A DNA stretch of 64,000 nucleotides from Defluviitaleaceae bacterium (GCA_009780585.1 WQZS01000017.1:1-64000), one strand, 5' to 3'; positions 35,713 through 45,830 are shown, counted from the first letter of the stretch. Made by a program: numbers and translations. Notes: generated by a model not told the origin, from the letters alone.

Positions 35713-36336
35713 TTACAGGCTCATTTGCGTAAAATCACTTTCGCACGGGGTCACGGTGACGTTAAACGCCAGCTTGGTGATGGTATCGGGGGAGAGCTTA
35801 CCGCTCAGCCAGTCCTCAATTTGCCCGGCGCGCAGGATAACGGGCATACGGTCATGGATTTTCTCCGCCTCGCCGTACGCGTCCTTAGTAATGATCACGA
35901 ACTCTCGCCCGTCCGCCGTATCACGGTACAGACCCGCCATGAATAACAGGTTGCCTTCCGCGTCCTTGATGAAATGCTTGACCTTCTGCTTGCCTTGTTG
36001 TTCCCATTCGTAATATTCGCCCGCGGGTACCACGCAACGCCCCGCGATGAGGTGCTTTTTAAACATCCCCTTGGTTTCCAGCGTCTCCGACCGCGCGTTG
36101 ATGATTACGCCCTTGCCGTCCCATTTCTTAAATCCCCATCGCAGGCTCTCAAACGAAACGGTCGAATCCGCCCCGCCACCAACGATAACGGGCGCGTCGT
36201 GCGTGGGGTAAACTTCCGTCGCCGGCGCGGTATAATTCTCGAAATCGTCCTTGGCGATGCGGAGCGAAACCTCGCGGATAACCTCGCGGATTTCGATGAT
36301 TTCCTCTTCGGTCAGCGCGGAATACCTGCCGCACAT
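35713..36336 (-). CDS. SOS response-associated peptidase (SRAP, YedK/HMCES-like)
   Basis: 207 residues starting MCGRYS, so that processed Cys2 can form the thiazolidine crosslink with abasic sites in single-stranded DNA. Family residues follow: INARSETLETKGMFKKHLIAGRCVVPAGEYYEW and KIHDRMPVIL. ATG 36336 with AGGAG eight bases upstream is chosen. The frame-extending ATGs at 36345 and 36342 abut the ribosome site and would displace the catalytic Cys. It lies 75 bp after two Y-family polymerase genes on the same strand, probably in the same LexA-controlled unit, which fits a role in damage tolerance at stalled forks. Confidence 0.93.
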   Translation of the reverse strand: MCGRYSALTEEEIIEIREVIREVSLRIAKDDFENYTAPATEVYPTHDAPVIVGGGADSTVSFESLRWGFKKWDGKGVIINARSETLETKGMFKKHLIAGRCVVPAGEYYEWEQQGKQKVKHFIKDAEGNLLFMAGLYRDTADGREFVIITKDAYGEAEKIHDRMPVILRAGQIEDWLSGKLSPDTITKLAFNVTVTPCESDFTQMSL

Positions 36337-36354
36337 ACTCATCACTCCTGTTTC

Positions 36355-36379
36355 ACTTGTCCTCCAATGGGGGACAAGT
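36355..36379. repeat. Intergenic hairpin with AAT loop
   Basis: ACTTGTCCTCC / GGGGGACAAGT, 11 bp with one G-U, loop AAT (36366-36368). It lies between the polymerase and SRAP genes. On the minus strand it has no T-run after it, so readthrough is plausible. Member of the dispersed hairpin set. Confidence 0.65.
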
Positions 36380-36410
36380 TAATTTTTGCTCGCGGCGAGC
36401 AAAAGTTGCC

Positions 36411-37616
36411 CTACACCCGCAGTACCCCGCCCTTTTCAACCTCCAGCGGGCCGATGCGGTCGGTAAGTTCCTTGATACGCCTGTCGATGTCCATCGCCAG
36501 CGGCGGCTCCTCGTTTGGGTCGAGGGTCATTTGCCCCATGCTGTCCAGGTTGTCGGCGCGGATGCCGATGGAGCGCAGGGGGCGTTCCCACGGGTAATGC
36601 CGCTGGAACAAATCATAGGCCCGATTGAACACATAGTTTACGCTATCCGTCGCCATTTTGAAACTGCATTGCCGCGTGGTCTTGTTAAACTCCGAGTCGC
36701 GCAAGTGGACGGCGATGCAGGTGGCCTGCAAATTGTGCTTCCTAAGGCGCGCGCATACGGTCGTGGCCAGCAGATACAGCACCGCGCTTACGTCCTCCTT
36801 GGTGCGCAGGTCGGCGGGGGGCGTAATCGTGTTGCCGATGGAGCCGATCTCCTCGGAGTTGGGTACGAAGGTGCGGTCGTCGCCGTTTGAATAGCGGTGT
36901 ATGTCATAGCCCGACTTGCCCAGGAGCTTCTCCAAAAAGTCGGGGTCGGCGTTGGCGATGTCGCCGATGGTCGTTATCCCCACGGATTGCAGGAGCTTCT
37001 TACGCTGGTTGCCGATGAACAGGAGCGTGGAGGCGGGCATCGGCCATACGATTTCCTTATAATTGTCCCGCGTGATCACCGTAATGGAGTTGGGCTTTTT
37101 GTAATCGCTGCCGATTTTGGAGAAGATCAGATTGTCGCTCACGCCCAGGCTCGCGCTCAGGCCCATTGTGTAGCGCGTCTCCACGCGGATCAACTCCGCG
37201 ATCTGCTCCGCCTCGCGCAGGGACATTTCGCCCATGTCCAGCCACGCCTCGTCCATGCCGTAGGGGATAACATCGTCGGTATACTTGTAGTAGATCGCCC
37301 GCGCTTGTTTGGTCTGCTCCAAATACTTGCCCAAGTCGGCCTGCACGTAGCCCAGCTTGGGGCAAATCTTACGCGCCTGGCGGAAGCTGATGCCCGTCAT
37401 CACCCCCGCCTTCTTCGCCAGATAATTCTTGCTCATCACGATCGAGTGTCGCATCTTGGGGTCGCCGCACACGGCGAAGGGTACGCCGCGCAGCGCGGGG
37501 TTATACTTTTCCTCCACCGCGGCGTAATAGTTGTCCATATCGCAATGGATTACCGCACGCGCTTGTGCGTGTGTGACCGTCCCCGTACTCCGTATTTCGT
37601 ATTCCGAATTCCGCAT
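36411..37616 (-). CDS. Y-family DNA polymerase (DinB/UmuC-like), second copy
   Basis: 401-residue translesion polymerase. Palm motifs CDMDNYYAAVE (metal Asp) and YGMDEAWLDM (DE pair, with Met in place of the usual Ser-Ile) are intact. Thumb SLGVSDNLIFSKIGSDYKKP and a little-finger domain follow. QMTLDP near the C-terminus is a degenerate clamp-binding motif. It starts 2 bp after the first polymerase gene, behind a run of codons (MRNSEYEIRSTG) that may be a late start. Bypasses DNA lesions; probably SOS-induced with its neighbour. Confidence 0.92.
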   Translation of the reverse strand: MRNSEYEIRSTGTVTHAQARAVIHCDMDNYYAAVEEKYNPALRGVPFAVCGDPKMRHSIVMSKNYLAKKAGVMTGISFRQARKICPKLGYVQADLGKYLEQTKQARAIYYKYTDDVIPYGMDEAWLDMGEMSLREAEQIAELIRVETRYTMGLSASLGVSDNLIFSKIGSDYKKPNSITVITRDNYKEIVWPMPASTLLFIGNQRKKLLQSVGITTIGDIANADPDFLEKLLGKSGYDIHRYSNGDDRTFVPNSEEIGSIGNTITPPADLRTKEDVSAVLYLLATTVCARLRKHNLQATCIAVHLRDSEFNKTTRQCSFKMATDSVNYVFNRAYDLFQRHYPWERPLRSIGIRADNLDSMGQMTLDPNEEPPLAMDIDRRIKELTDRIGPLEVEKGGVLRV

Positions 37617-37617
37617 T

Positions 37618-38922
37618 TTAGAGCCCTCCCGTCGACCGGAACGGGCTGAACCTGTCCAGCGTATGGTCCCTTTTTTCGTCCTTGCATAAAAAGCTGGCGC
37701 GCATCACCGCTTCATCCCCGAAGCGGCGGCGGATGGAATCGATCGATGCGTCCAGCCTCATTTGCCTGTCCGTCTCCTCTTGGCCGAACAGGTTTAACTG
37801 CCCCATGCGGCTGTCGGAGAGTTTGTCCGCGCGTACGCCCAGTTGGCGCACGGGGTCGCGCTTCCACGCCTCCTTGAAAAGCTGTGCGGCGTGGTTGTAC
37901 AGCGTAGTCGTGTTGTCCGTGGGGGAGCACCTGCGCTGGTGCGAATAATGGATGAAATCGGAGTTGCGTATGCCGATTGAAATAGACGACGCGGCGGTGT
38001 GCGTCAGACGCAAGCGCTTGCCCACGGACTCGCACAGGTTTAACAGCACGCGGTTGGCATCGTCGTAGCGGGTTACGTCGAAGGGGATGGTCGTGGAGTT
38101 GCCGACGCTCTTGGCCGCCGAGTGGTGCGGCTCCACGGCGGAATCGTCTATGCCGTTGGCATAGTTCCACAACACATGGGAGAAGGACTTGAACGTGGGG
38201 ACAAGATAACGCACGTCGAACCGCGCAAGGTCCCCGATGGTTTGTATGCCCAGCTTGCGCAGCTTGGGCGCGGTGGCGCGGCCCGCCATAAACAGCTCCT
38301 CAATGGGCAGCGCCCACATTTTGCCGATTTCGCCCTCCAGCAGCGTGTTGGTGAAGTCGGGTTTGCGCAGCCCTGTGGCCATCTTCGCCAGCAGCTTGTT
38401 GGGCCCCACGCCGATGCTCACCGTAAAGCCAAACGCTTCGCGGATGCCGTTGCGTATCTTATCCGCCGCCTCCAAGGGCGAGCCGAAATGCCTTTCCATA
38501 TGCGTATAGTCCACAAACGCTTCGTCGATGGAATACTGCTGCACGCGGTCGGAGAAATTATGCAGGTACGTAATCAAATCGTCCGAGTACCGCTCGTATA
38601 TGCCGAAGCGTGCCGGCGCGACGTACAGCCCCGGGCACTTTTTGACGGCGGACATGAGCGATTCGCCCGTTTGTATCTTGTAGGGTTTGCAGGGGAGGGA
38701 CTTGGAAAGCACGATGCCGCGGCGCGTTTCGGGATCGCCGCCGACGATGGAGGGGATGGCGCGTAGGTCGGAAATTTGACATTCGCGGCCGTTTATGACG
38801 ACCGTCACTATCTCGCCCGCCTTTATGCGCTCGAGGGATTCCCACGCCAAATACGCGGAGTTGACGTCGATATGGAAGACAACGGCCTTAGTGCGGGAAA
38901 AATTGTTCGACTTATTTCGCAT
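37618..38922 (-). CDS. Y-family DNA polymerase (UmuC-like), first copy
   Basis: 434 residues. Catalytic HIDVNSAYLAWE and YSIDEAFVDYTHM, thumb SIGVGPNKLLAKMATGLRKPD, little finger, and a clear beta-clamp motif QLNLFG near residue 366. It differs from the second copy throughout, so the pair is not a recent duplication. An unusual insertion (VIINGRECQISDLRAIPSIVGGDPETRRG) contacts the active site. The leader is about 20 nt from a LexA-type promoter, and AAGGAAG precedes the ATG. Confidence 0.93.
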   Translation of the reverse strand: MRNKSNNFSRTKAVVFHIDVNSAYLAWESLERIKAGEIVTVVINGRECQISDLRAIPSIVGGDPETRRGIVLSKSLPCKPYKIQTGESLMSAVKKCPGLYVAPARFGIYERYSDDLITYLHNFSDRVQQYSIDEAFVDYTHMERHFGSPLEAADKIRNGIREAFGFTVSIGVGPNKLLAKMATGLRKPDFTNTLLEGEIGKMWALPIEELFMAGRATAPKLRKLGIQTIGDLARFDVRYLVPTFKSFSHVLWNYANGIDDSAVEPHHSAAKSVGNSTTIPFDVTRYDDANRVLLNLCESVGKRLRLTHTAASSISIGIRNSDFIHYSHQRRCSPTDNTTTLYNHAAQLFKEAWKRDPVRQLGVRADKLSDSRMGQLNLFGQEETDRQMRLDASIDSIRRRFGDEAVMRASFLCKDEKRDHTLDRFSPFRSTGGL

Positions 38923-38950
38923 GAGACACTTCCTTAAAGAAGGTCCCTTT

Positions 38951-38988
38951 ATTATATCGAATATGCGTTCTTTGTCAATTGTATGTTC
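38951..38988 (-). promoter_or_regulatory. SOS promoter with LexA box
   Basis: Perfect TTGACA (38978-38973), 16-bp spacer and TATAAT (38956-38951) on the minus strand. The spacer holds GAACGCATATTC (38970-38959), one base off the Gram-positive LexA/DinR palindrome GAACNNNNGTTC. A weaker second half-match, GAACATACAATT, overlaps the -35 (38988-38977). LexA bound here would block the promoter. Confidence 0.8.
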
Positions 38989-39110
38989 GATGAAAGATAT
39001 GGTAATTGGTTAATCGTACAGGTGTTTGGTTACAAGTTTTTTACGGAGATGGTAATATAACCATTAATGGATATAACGAAAAGAACTAACCTTAACAAAG
39101 GAGCCCCCTC

Positions 39111-40178
39111 ATGTTTGACCGCCTAACCGAACTCGAAGCCAAATTCGAAGCCCTCTCCGCGCAGGTGAGCGACCCCGCCGTCATCGCCGACATGAATTTA
39201 TGGCGCGGCTTGATGAAGGAACACAGCGAGCTTACCCCCATCATCGAAACGTACCGCACCTATAAAAAACTAAACGCCGACCTTGAGGACGCGAAGGAGC
39301 TTCTCGCCGAATCGAGCGACGAGGAATTACGTCAGCTCGCCAAGGAAGAGGTAAAGACCGCGCAGGAGGAAATCGAACGCGCGGCGGAGGAATTGAAAAT
39401 CCTCCTTCTTCCCAAGGACCCCAACGACGACAAGAACGTGATCGTGGAAATCCGCGGCGGCACGGGCGGCGAAGAAGCGTCGCTGTTCGCGGGGACGCTG
39501 TTCCGTATGTACAACCATTACGCCAACGCGCGTCGCTGGAAGGTGGAATTGATGAGCGCGAACGAAAGCGGTTTGGGCGGTTTTAAGGAAGTCGTATTCA
39601 TGATAACGGGCAAGGGCGCGTACTCGCGGCTAAAGTACGAGAGCGGAACGCACCGCGTACAGCGCGTGCCGGAAACGGAATCCCAGGGGCGCATCCATAC
39701 GAGTGCGGTCACGGTGGCGGTACTGCCCGAAGCCGAGGACGTGGATGTACAACTGGATATGCAGGACATCCGCGTGGACGTGTACCGCTCCGGCGGAAAC
39801 GGCGGGCAAAGCGTGAACACAACGGACTCCGCCGTGCGCGTCACCCACATGCCTACGGGCGTAGTAGTGGCCTGCCAGGACGAAAAATCCCAATTGAAGA
39901 ATAAGGACAAAGCCCTAAAAATCCTTCGGGCGCGTTTGTATGACTTGGAGTTGGAAAAGCAGCAGTCGCAAATGTCGGCGGAACGGCGCAGCATGGTAGG
40001 TTCGGGCGATAGGAGCGAACGCATCCGCACGTACAACTACCCGCAAAGCCGCGTCACCGACCACCGTGTGGGGTTAACGCTCCACAAGCTGGATGCCATC
40101 CTGGACGGGGATTTAGACGAAATCATGGATACCTGCATCACGCACGACCAAGCGCGTAAATTACAGGGAGAGGGATGA
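39111..40178 (+). CDS. prfA: Peptide chain release factor 1
   Basis: 355 residues. Recognises UAA/UAG and triggers peptide release. Tripeptide anticodon region [18 protein letters not shown] (PxT), catalytic GGQ in [22 protein letters not shown], and the C-terminal coiled region [32 protein letters not shown] lies ten bases before the ATG. The GGQ methyltransferase gene prmC, often next to prfA, is not here. Confidence 0.97.
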   Translation: MFDRLTELEAKFEALSAQVSDPAVIADMNLWRGLMKEHSELTPIIETYRTYKKLNADLEDAKELLAESSDEELRQLAKEEVKTAQEEIERAAEELKILLLPKDPNDDKNVIVEIRGGTGGEEASLFAGTLFRMYNHYANARRWKVELMSANESGLGGFKEVVFMITGKGAYSRLKYESGTHRVQRVPETESQGRIHTSAVTVAVLPEAEDVDVQLDMQDIRVDVYRSGGNGGQSVNTTDSAVRVTHMPTGVVVACQDEKSQLKNKDKALKILRARLYDLELEKQQSQMSAERRSMVGSGDRSERIRTYNYPQSRVTDHRVGLTLHKLDAILDGDLDEIMDTCITHDQARKLQGEG

Positions 40179-40184
40179 TTATCA

Positions 40185-40487
40185 ATGCCGCAAGCCGTTT
40201 ATAACAATTCGTATAAATTAAAAAAGGGGACTTCCGTCCCGGAATTCCGCATCGCGGTCGATAACCTGTTTAAGCAAATCGCGAAAGCGAAGGGCCATAT
40301 TTCAAGTACGCTCCTGCTTGACGGCGATACTTGGGCCGACCATTCGGTTTGGGAAACGATGGACGACCTAAAGGTGTTCATAAACGAAGCGAACGCCAAT
40401 CCGTCGGAATTATCCCTTGCGTTCTATGAATTCCTTAATTTTAATACATGCAAGAGCCATGTCTATTCCGTTGAGGATAATTGGTGA
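40185..40487 (+). CDS. Small ferredoxin-like (ABM/Dabb-type) protein, unknown
   Basis: 100 residues beginning MPQAVYNNSYKLKKGTSVPEFRIAVDNLFKQIAKAKGHISSTLLLDGDTWADHSVWETMDDLKVFINEA. The pattern (strand with xNSYKL, helix, strand SSTLLLDGDTWAD, W-E-T-x-D) fits a dimeric alpha/beta barrel like antibiotic-biosynthesis monooxygenase domains. No catalytic role can be read. It follows prfA by 6 bp and is presumably cotranscribed. Its end overlaps the convergent MFS gene by 25 bp. Confidence 0.55.
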   Translation: MPQAVYNNSYKLKKGTSVPEFRIAVDNLFKQIAKAKGHISSTLLLDGDTWADHSVWETMDDLKVFINEANANPSELSLAFYEFLNFNTCKSHVYSVEDNW

Positions 40488-41776
40488 TTCGGTCTTTTCT
40501 TCCTATGCACCCACCATATAACCCCTGTGGAAAATGCCCGTAACGCGCTCACGATAAAGAGCGCGTTTGCATTTCCCCGCCACGAATATAAGGTGTGCGC
40601 GAAGAACGGCGCGATAAATAAGCTGATATTCACGACGGTATTGTAAAAAGCGAGGTACATCATGCGGTTGTCGTCGGGGGTGGCTTCCAATACGCCGTTG
40701 AGCAGGGCTGTGTTGATGCCGATGGCTGAAATCCCCGTAAACACCGAAAGTACCGCCATCATATACACGCTGCCTACGAACGGGGCAAGCGCGGTATTGG
40801 CTGCGAGCAGGAAGCCGGATACGACAAAGATCATATTGTTGCCGTACCTGCGCAGCCATTTCTGCCAAAATCCGCCCGATAAAAACGCCGATACGCCGGA
40901 AGCGAGCGCGTAGATGGCGAACCACAATTCGGTGGATTGCAATGTCCGTACCTGATGGATGGCGAACAGCGGCCAACCCGCCTGCCAAGTGAATACGAAG
41001 AAAATCGCCGGAATAAAAAACGCGCGGAAGCGTTTGTCCGTGCGTATGACGCGGAAGAGGCCCTTCTGCCCGGCGGGTGCGGGAACGGAATGGGTATCTT
41101 CCGTTTTTAGACGGTTGAACATCATGACTTCCAGTACACCCACACAGAAGGCGATCACGAAGAATATTTGATATAAAAACATCCGCTGTTCCTCGGTACG
41201 GGGTACAAACGTGATGACCAAGCCCGTGATGATGCTCACCACCGGGATGATCGCCTGCCCGAACTTCGTACGCAGGGCGATGGCTTGGCCGCGGGTGTTC
41301 CCGTTAAAGATATTCCCCAACAGACTTTGCAACGACGTTTGCGACAGCGCGTCCGGGCAATTCATCAAACCCAGCATCACGACGAAGAGCATGGGCCGTA
41401 TAAACGGCGGCAGCGCGGGTATCAACGCCAAAACCAAAATCAAGGCACGGCTTACCAAGATGAACAACGCCGTGGCCTTTTTTTGGTTGGCGAAACGCCT
41501 GAACAGCCACGCGCCGGGCAACAGCACGATAGCCGCCACCGCACCCGGGAGCGAATTTAAGAGCGTGATATGGAATTCCGTACCGCCGAGGCGGTTAAGG
41601 AACGGGAGCGCGAAGGGCCGCCACAAGCTGGATGCCGTATCAAACAGCAACCCGTACATGATAAAGAACCAAATATTGGTGCCGCGCATACGGCTTATGT
41701 CACGCCGCATGTTAAACCAGCCTTCGCGTAGGTTTATATTACGGAACAGGTAATCGAGCCTTGTGGTGAGGCGCAT
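40463..41776 (-). CDS. Major facilitator superfamily transporter
   Basis: 437 residues with about twelve membrane helices: WFFIMYGLLFDTASSLWRPFALPFLNRLGG ... IVLLPGAWLFRRFANQKKATALFILVSRALILV (loop 2-3 region) and a repeat in the second half (ALASGVSAFLSGGFWQKWLRRYGNNMIFVVSGFLLAANTALAPFVG). GGGAG lies nine bases before the ATG. It is last in the ileS - HAD - MFS operon. Substrate unknown; an export role is plausible. Confidence 0.85.
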   Translation of the reverse strand: MRLTTRLDYLFRNINLREGWFNMRRDISRMRGTNIWFFIMYGLLFDTASSLWRPFALPFLNRLGGTEFHITLLNSLPGAVAAIVLLPGAWLFRRFANQKKATALFILVSRALILVLALIPALPPFIRPMLFVVMLGLMNCPDALSQTSLQSLLGNIFNGNTRGQAIALRTKFGQAIIPVVSIITGLVITFVPRTEEQRMFLYQIFFVIAFCVGVLEVMMFNRLKTEDTHSVPAPAGQKGLFRVIRTDKRFRAFFIPAIFFVFTWQAGWPLFAIHQVRTLQSTELWFAIYALASGVSAFLSGGFWQKWLRRYGNNMIFVVSGFLLAANTALAPFVGSVYMMAVLSVFTGISAIGINTALLNGVLEATPDDNRMMYLAFYNTVVNISLFIAPFFAHTLYSWRGNANALFIVSALRAFSTGVIWWVHRKKRPNHQLSSTE

Positions 41777-41789
41777 CCGTCGTCGCTCC

Positions 41790-42626
41790 CTAAGGTTGTA
41801 ATAGATATTCGTTGATTGCCGTACTTACCGCGTCCTCGTTATTGCTTACGGTGAGGTGTACGTCCGCCGCCGCAACGGCAGAAGGTACGGCATTGGCCAC
41901 GGCAATGCCAAGTCCCGCGGCTTGCAGCATTGCGATATCGTTCGCTTCGTCGCCCACCGCAATCACTTCATCCAATCGGATGCCTAAATGCGCGGCCAGG
42001 ATTTCGATCCCGCGCCCTTTATCTACATCAAGGGGGATAAGTTCCACCAAGGTATGCGCGGAAAACATCGTTTGGCATTTGCCTCCGAAACGCGTTGTTG
42101 TGAACGCCGCGATTTCCAACAAATCCTCATGCTTACCGTGGACGAGTATTTTATACATATCCCCGCGTTCATCCGCGTACGCGGGTATGACCTTCGCGCC
42201 GAGCTTCACCATTTCGTCGAAGAGTTTCGAATCCCGCAGCGCTTCCTCGGCGATGAGATACCCTTCATTATTATACGCAAGCATATGCATACCCTCGTAT
42301 CCGGCGATAACGGGCGGCAACGTTGTGAAGATTTCATGGGCGATATTTATGGGCATGAGCTTACTGTGCAGTAATTTGGTTTCGCCGCCGTCAAGGATTT
42401 CGTATACCGCGCCGCCGTTGAAACCTATGCCGTATTGGCCGGGGACGTGTAACCCCAATTGCTGTTCGTAGAATTTGAGCGAAAGCCATGTGCGCCCGCT
42501 GCAAAGCACGATTTTTTTATCGGCTGCGGTTGCGGTTTTAACGGCGGCCTTTACGGCTTCGGTAATTTCACCTTGGTTATTTAATAACGTTCCGTCCACA
42601 TCGGTGCAAAACAATCGGTAACTCAT
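41790..42626 (-). CDS. HAD-superfamily phosphatase, Cof type (IIB)
   Basis: 278 residues. Nucleophile motif FCTDVDGTLL, then a type IIB cap, K in DKGRGIEILAAHLGI, and acidic motif VAVGDEANDIAMLQAAGLGIAVANAVPSAVAAA. These enzymes dephosphorylate sugar phosphates, FMN or PLP-like compounds in the cytosol. The gene start overlaps the ileS stop by an ATGA. Confidence 0.92.
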   Translation of the reverse strand: MSYRLFCTDVDGTLLNNQGEITEAVKAAVKTATAADKKIVLCSGRTWLSLKFYEQQLGLHVPGQYGIGFNGGAVYEILDGGETKLLHSKLMPINIAHEIFTTLPPVIAGYEGMHMLAYNNEGYLIAEEALRDSKLFDEMVKLGAKVIPAYADERGDMYKILVHGKHEDLLEIAAFTTTRFGGKCQTMFSAHTLVELIPLDVDKGRGIEILAAHLGIRLDEVIAVGDEANDIAMLQAAGLGIAVANAVPSAVAAADVHLTVSNNEDAVSTAINEYLLQP

Positions 42627-45600
42627 ACGCGCTTAACCCACAACTCGATTTCTTCACCGTTGATGTTCCATTTTTTTACGTAAGCGCCGGGCGGGGGTGG
42701 GGTGGGGTCGAGCTTTTCGGCCAGCAATTCCGCGGCGATAAGGGAGCGGTTGCCATCGATAACGCTCGCCAGCGTATCGTTGCCGCCGTATCCCGCGATA
42801 ATCGCGTCAACTACTTCGAAGCCCGCTTCGCGCCGCATAGTTTGCCACTTGCTTACCAGTTCGCGCACGTTTCCTTCCTCAATGAGCGCGGGGGTAAGGG
42901 TCGTGTCTAATACCACGGTGATACCATTATCGCTTGCCGCCGAGTAGCCTTCCCTTTGCAAACTTTCGACCAGCACGTCGTCCATGGTGAGGGAGATCGT
43001 CGTGCCTTCGATAGCGGTTTCCCATTTCCCTTGTTTTAAAGCCGTCATAACGGCGGCTTTGTCCGCGTTAAGGGCTTCGGTGATTTTGGGTACGAGTTTG
43101 CCGTAACGCGGGCCCAGCGTGCGCAGGTTGGGCTTGATACGGACAGAAGTATATCCAGCCGCGTCGTCCACGAAACGCAGGGATTTGACGTTTAATTCCT
43201 CCCGTATGATCGCGTTGTAATCTTCGCTCGGAGCGGTTATTCCGTAAGGTAGAGCGACCAGCATTTCCGGTAAAGGCTGGCGTGTCTTTGTGTTGGCGGC
43301 GTTACGCGCGGCGCGGCCGAGCTGGACGATATCGAGTACGAGGGTCATTTCACGTTCAAGCAACGCGTCGATGAAAGTGGGGTTTGAAACGGGGTAATCA
43401 CACAAATGAATGGATATGGGGGTGGAATGTGGCTTGTTTAAATCATTGACCAAATTCTTGTACATTAATTCCGTCATAAACGGCACAAAGGGCGCGGCGA
43501 GCTTGGCCAGTTCGACCAAAACCGTATGCAATACGAGGAAGGCGTTTATTTTATCCCGCTCCATCCCCCCCGCCCAAAAACGTTCGCGGCTGCGGCGCAG
43601 GTACCAATTGCTCAATTCATCCACGAATTGCTCCAACGCGCGGGCGGAATCGGTTAATTCATAACGGGTCAACCCGTCGTCGATCGTTTTGATCAACGAG
43701 TGCAAACGCGATAATATCCACCTGTCCATGGCGGGCAGTGTTCCGATTTCGGGCATTTTATGCTCGTACGGATTAAATTGATCGATTTCCGCGTACAGCA
43801 CGTAGAAGGCGTAGGTATTCCAGAGGGTGCCCATGAATTTGCGCTGGGCTTCCATGATGATTTCATCGGAATAGCGGAAGTTGTTCCACGGGGGCGCACC
43901 GATATAAAAATACCAACGGATCGCGTCCGCGCCGTGCTTCCCCAACGCGTCCATGGGAAATACGACGTTTCCTTTGGATTTTGACATCTTCTTTCCGGTT
44001 TCGTCCAAGCCAAGGCCGGTAACGATGACGTTTTGGTACGGCGATTTACCAAACAAGATCGTGGAAATAGCCATCAGCGTATAAAACCATCCCCGCGTTT
44101 GATCAACCCCCTCCGAAATAAAATCCGCCGGGAATTGTTCATCGAATAGTTTTATATTTTCAAAGGGGTAATGCCATTGCGCGAAGGGCATCGCGCCCGC
44201 GTCAAACCAGCAATCGATGACTTCGGGGGTGCGGTGCATGATGCCGCCGCACTTTTCGCAGGGGAGCTTTACCGCGTCGATGTAAGGCTTGTGTAGGTCG
44301 ATGCCTTCCGGTACATCGATACCTTTTTCCATCAGTTCCTCGATGCTGCCGATACAATGTTTATGTCCGCAGCCTTCCGCTTCGCACAGCCAAATCGGCA
44401 GGGGCGTACCCCAATACCGCTCGCGGCTCAGGCTCCAGTCGATCACGTTTTCGATAAAATTTCCGTAACGGCCCGTCTTCATGTGGTCGGGCATCCAATT
44501 GACGGTATCGTTCACCGCCATCAATTCGTCGCGCAATTCGCTCATCTTAATGAACCATTGGTCGCGGGCGTAATAGATGAGGGGCGTGTCGCACCGCCAA
44601 CAGAAGGGGTAGCTGTGTTCGTATTCCTTGCGTTTGAAAAGCTGACCGCGTTCCTTTAATACGCGGATGATGTTCTTGTCCGCGTCCTTTACGAATTGCC
44701 CCGTAAAGAGGTGCGCCGCGTCCGTAAAGCATCCTTGGTCGTTGACCAATTGGATCAGCGGCAAGCCGTATCCCTTCGAAATACGCGCGTCGTCTTCGCC
44801 GAAGGCCGGCGCGATATGCACGATGCCGGAGCCATCCGTCAGCGTAACGTAGGAATCGCATACCACGGTGCAATAATTTCTTATGGCATTGGCTTCGGGT
44901 GAAAAGTTAAATAACGGTTCGTACTTCGTCCCTTCAAGGTCTTTGCCCTTAAGCGTTTCCAATATTTCATAACCTTCGCCCAGCACGGTTTCCGCCAAGG
45001 CTTTCGCCAAAATATACACGCGCCCTTCGAAGGAAGCCCTAACATAATCTTCCTTGGGGTTTACGCACAGGGCTACGTTGGAGGGGAGCGTCCAAGGGGT
45101 AGTGGTCCAGGCTAAAAGGAATTCTTCGTTCGGGGTTTGGCGTTCGGAACTTAAGGAAGGGGAAAGGACCTTAAATGCAACGAAAATGGAGGCTTCTTTT
45201 ATATCCTTATAACCTTGGGCGACTTCGTGGCTGGAAAGCGGCGTACCGCAACGGGGGCAATAGGGGGATACACGGTAGCTCTTTTCAATCAAACCCTTGT
45301 TCCAAATTTCCTTTAAGGCCCACCATACGGATTCGATATATTCGTTGTTGTAAGTGATGTAAGGCGCGTCCATGTCCGCCCAATAACCCACGCGCTGGCT
45401 CATTTCTTCCCAAGTGGCTTTGTACGTCCACACGGATTCCTTACATTTTTTAATGAAGGGCTCGACACCGTATTCCTCGATTTGCGGCTTGCCGCTGATG
45501 CCGAGCTTCTTTTCCACTTCCAATTCCACGGGGAGGCCATGCGTGTCCCACCCCGCTTTGCGCAGCACCCGCTTGCCCTTCATCGTTTGGTAACGGGGGA

Positions 45601-45802
45601 TCAAGTCCTTTACCGCCCGCGTGATGACATGCCCGAAGTGAGGTTGGCCGTTGGCACCCGGCGGGCCGTCATAAAAAGTAAAAGCATCCGCCCCTTCGCG
45701 AAGGGAGATGCTTTTATTAAAAATATCATGCTCGCGCCAAAATTCCAAAACCGCTTGCTCACGATCCGCAAATTGCAATGAAGTGGGTACTTTCGTGTAC
45801 AT
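42623..45802 (-). CDS. ileS: Isoleucyl-tRNA synthetase (IleS2/eukaryote-like type)
   Basis: 1059 residues. Class I signature HFGH in PPGANGQPHFGHV and KMSKS in GKKMSKSKGNVVFP. The CP1 editing domain holds GIVHIAPAFGEDD, and zinc-like cysteines occur (CPRCGTP, CEKCGG). The length, the absence of a C-terminal zinc finger and the ending NINGEEIELWVKRV place it with the IleS2 form, which is naturally less sensitive to mupirocin. ATG 45802 follows AAGGAG; a TTG three bases earlier is less likely. No T-box was seen in its short leader. Confidence 0.96.
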   Translation of the reverse strand: MYTKVPTSLQFADREQAVLEFWREHDIFNKSISLREGADAFTFYDGPPGANGQPHFGHVITRAVKDLIPRYQTMKGKRVLRKAGWDTHGLPVELEVEKKLGISGKPQIEEYGVEPFIKKCKESVWTYKATWEEMSQRVGYWADMDAPYITYNNEYIESVWWALKEIWNKGLIEKSYRVSPYCPRCGTPLSSHEVAQGYKDIKEASIFVAFKVLSPSLSSERQTPNEEFLLAWTTTPWTLPSNVALCVNPKEDYVRASFEGRVYILAKALAETVLGEGYEILETLKGKDLEGTKYEPLFNFSPEANAIRNYCTVVCDSYVTLTDGSGIVHIAPAFGEDDARISKGYGLPLIQLVNDQGCFTDAAHLFTGQFVKDADKNIIRVLKERGQLFKRKEYEHSYPFCWRCDTPLIYYARDQWFIKMSELRDELMAVNDTVNWMPDHMKTGRYGNFIENVIDWSLSRERYWGTPLPIWLCEAEGCGHKHCIGSIEELMEKGIDVPEGIDLHKPYIDAVKLPCEKCGGIMHRTPEVIDCWFDAGAMPFAQWHYPFENIKLFDEQFPADFISEGVDQTRGWFYTLMAISTILFGKSPYQNVIVTGLGLDETGKKMSKSKGNVVFPMDALGKHGADAIRWYFYIGAPPWNNFRYSDEIIMEAQRKFMGTLWNTYAFYVLYAEIDQFNPYEHKMPEIGTLPAMDRWILSRLHSLIKTIDDGLTRYELTDSARALEQFVDELSNWYLRRSRERFWAGGMERDKINAFLVLHTVLVELAKLAAPFVPFMTELMYKNLVNDLNKPHSTPISIHLCDYPVSNPTFIDALLEREMTLVLDIVQLGRAARNAANTKTRQPLPEMLVALPYGITAPSEDYNAIIREELNVKSLRFVDDAAGYTSVRIKPNLRTLGPRYGKLVPKITEALNADKAAVMTALKQGKWETAIEGTTISLTMDDVLVESLQREGYSAASDNGITVVLDTTLTPALIEEGNVRELVSKWQTMRREAGFEVVDAIIAGYGGNDTLASVIDGNRSLIAAELLAEKLDPTPPPPGAYVKKWNINGEEIELWVKRV

Positions 45803-45830
45803 CAAATCACGCTCCTTAAAAAATCACCCT

